Source: Scenedesmus sp. ARA3
Taxonomy: Eukaryota; Chlorophyta; Chlorophyceae; Sphaeropleales; Scenedesmaceae
Length of the DNA stretch: 19,413 nt
Reading direction: 5' to 3'
Assembly: GCA_004335835.1 (NCBI GenBank)
Contig: RWJK01001128.1
Coordinates: 14,024-33,436, forward strand
Positions 17,924 through 19,413 of this stretch are shown here, one piece after another; the stretch's first letter is position 1; the number at the start of each line of letters is the position of its first letter. The position numbers and the translations under genes were made by a program. The notes under the pieces are model-generated. The model saw nothing but the letters and a program-made list of their open reading frames with translations, did no database searches and was not told the DNA's origin.

Positions 17924-19413
17924 TCACAGTGTGCCACCCCCATGTCCACCCTGGTCCACCGCGACTTTGATTGCTGCAAGTTCGGCTCTGTTGATGGTGT
18001 TGACGCATGCTGATGTGCCGGGCTCGCTTTCAAAACGACAATCTACTGCTATTGTTCTTTCCTCCCGGCATTTGCCGGGGTGTGCCGGGAAGTGTACGGC
18101 CGCTCCAATCCCCGGGAAGATATTGGATCCTTCTTTCAAGACACTCCCGTCTGTGTATATGAAGTCCCTCCAGTCGTACTTAAGCCTAGGTGCGGGGTCA
18201 TGTAAGGCTACTACTGCTCGTCTGGCTGCTCTCATGGCCCTCGAGTGGGAGCCCAGGGCGTCCCTGTTCAAGCCCACTAGCTGAGCTAGGGTTTGGGATC
18301 TAGGACCTCTTGTGGTGTCTTCCGATCTTTTGGTGAATTTCTTGGTGGCTCTAGCGACAAATCTATTGCAGTCTAGGCCGCGCTCCCTGTTAGTTTTCAG
18401 CGGGGCAGACGTTGAGGGCGGGAGGGTCCACCACTCAGCATGTTCGTCGTGCAGGCGGACGTGCGATTTGCGCGCTTTCTCTGTATCCGGCCTGTTCAGG
18501 GCGGCCTCCAGTGCGCTTCGGAAGCGCTCCCGCCAAACTCCATTGGCGGAGCTCTTCCAATAAGGCAGGTGCTGTGCGTATCCCTCGGCGTTTCCTACGG
18601 CCACAACGTTGGTGTTCCATTTCAGGCGCTGTCGCGGCGACGGCTTCGCTAGAGGGCTTGCTTCTAGGTGGACCAGCCCGTTGGGGAGAGTTGCGAGGTG
18701 CCTGCAGAAGGCGGGGTTGTCTCTTATCACCCGCATGTAGTTCTGTGTTTGTGAGCCATGTGCGAACGTTGGTAGTAGCAGCAATGTTAGTGTGGGCTTC
18801 TGAGTGTGCATTGCTGAGTTGAGCGCCCACAACACCGCCTTCTCAGCCTGTTGTTCAGTGAAGTCTGGACATGCCGTGGACGCGCCGGTCCATCGGGTTT
18901 TGTATGTATCCCAGTAGGCTCCGAACACTTGATCTGGTCTGTGTGCCGACCAAAATTCCGCGCTGCATGGGGTCACGTCTTGCGGGCTTGCGAAGCGATC
19001 TTTTGTGCTACCGAGAATGTCGTGTAGCATGGTGCGCAGTGTGAGTGGCATTGCCCTTTGGTGCTTATGTTCTATTTTGTAGGCGTGCGTGCCCTTCCCA
19101 CCGCACACCGTTCCTTCAGTGTACCTGTACATTAGCTTGCTCAATTTCTTCAGAGTAAGTTCTTGCCCCCAGTTTCTTCAGCACCTGGGGGTGGTGGAGT
19201 TGCATGTGCCTAAACCTTTGATAGAGCTGTGCCGCGGTGTCTGCGGGCAGCGTTTGTGCACATCGTCCATCTGGTTGGTATACACATGCTTTGTCTTCAG
19301 TTATGCAAGACCCGCCCGAGTCGTCCTCCTTATAGCTAAGCACTGGTCGCACCATCACCTCAAACTTGCCGGTGGGCTCTATGTCTGTGTGGGGGTTGAT
19401 GGGATGGGGATGA
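17924..19413 (-). pseudogene. Retroelement protein fragment: methyltransferase-like region plus truncated RNase H
   Basis: One long intronless frame (19144-17924, about 400 residues) ends in a cut-off RNase H domain: YTDGS at residues 330-334 (Asp332) and INRAELAAIK at 384-393 (Glu388) supply the first two catalytic acids, but the frame stops 18 residues later, before the remaining motifs. Upstream, residues 50-200 include FASPQDV, FWS, VFGAYWD, RWTGAST, CPDFTEQ, PTLTLLLLP and VAVGNAEGY. This order resembles the PCIF1-type methyltransferase region found in some algal retroelement proteins, with CPDF in place of the catalytic NPPF; this is a tentative reading. A second open frame (19413-19116) supplies the preceding residues and overlaps by about 29 nt, so one frameshift separates them. 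The frame runs on beyond the window. No reverse transcriptase is visible in the window. Confidence 0.65.

Larger units (their letters stand above)
17891..19413 (-). mobile_element. Truncated retrotransposon remnant, continuing past the window
   Basis: The intronless coding style, the RNase H domain and the frameshift contrast with the intron-rich host genes and indicate a decayed non-LTR-type or related retroelement in the same orientation as MCCA. Its downstream limit appears to be the palindrome cluster at 17891-17923; the other end is not in view. Neither a poly(A) tail nor a target-site duplication can be defined, so the class is uncertain. Confidence 0.65.

Noticed and set aside
18412..18830. 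Open frames of 131-136 codons on either strand within the retroelement
   Set aside because: They are shadows of the 406-codon retroelement frame that carries the RNase H motifs.

Overview
The window reads as nuclear DNA of a green alga (Chlorophyta). The genes are split into many small exons by GT-AG introns, codon use and intergenic sequence are moderately GC-rich, CAG/CTG triplet runs occur everywhere (in introns as well as in coding Ala/Ser/Gln tracts), and the proteins are eukaryotic (a mitochondrial carboxylase with a transit peptide, a secreted class 3 lipase). A scenedesmacean or related chlorophyte is a reasonable guess, but nothing here proves the genus. All gene models were built by hand from reading frames, splice signals and phase matching.

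Layout. 72-1994 (+): 3' part of a gene for a START-like (SRPBCC / COQ10 / polyketide-cyclase fold) protein, four exons, 5' end outside the window. 1995-3666: intergenic, with two families of degenerate tandem repeats. 3667-5646 (-): a complete five-exon secreted class 3 lipase (359 aa). 5647-6738: divergent intergenic region. 6739-7346 (+): two exons that look like the start of ubiquinol-cytochrome c reductase subunit QCR9; its last exon was not found. 7347-9935: long stretch with no convincing gene. 10269-17458 (-): a complete 14-exon gene for the biotin-carrying alpha subunit of 3-methylcrotonyl-CoA carboxylase (748 aa; all exon phases match). 17891-17926: a cluster of overlapping palindromes. 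17924-19413 (-): the truncated, frameshifted end of a retroelement carrying a methyltransferase-like region (PCIF1-like, tentative) and a cut-off RNase H domain, continuing beyond the window.

The most striking property is not a single gene. In at least ten places a short segment spanning an exon edge (splice donor, splice acceptor or stop codon) is tandemly duplicated, and the extra, decaying copy always lies on the non-coding side: downstream of donors, upstream of acceptors, and 3' of stop codons. This occurs in three unrelated genes on both strands, so it looks like a genome-wide mutational habit filtered by splicing. The introns are therefore partly built of 'echoes' of neighbouring exons, some with intact splice sites. 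A second habit is the use of (CTG)n-CAG as the 3' splice-site tract.

The metabolic genes do not form a pathway together: leucine degradation and respiratory complex III are both mitochondrial, while the lipase is predicted to be secreted.
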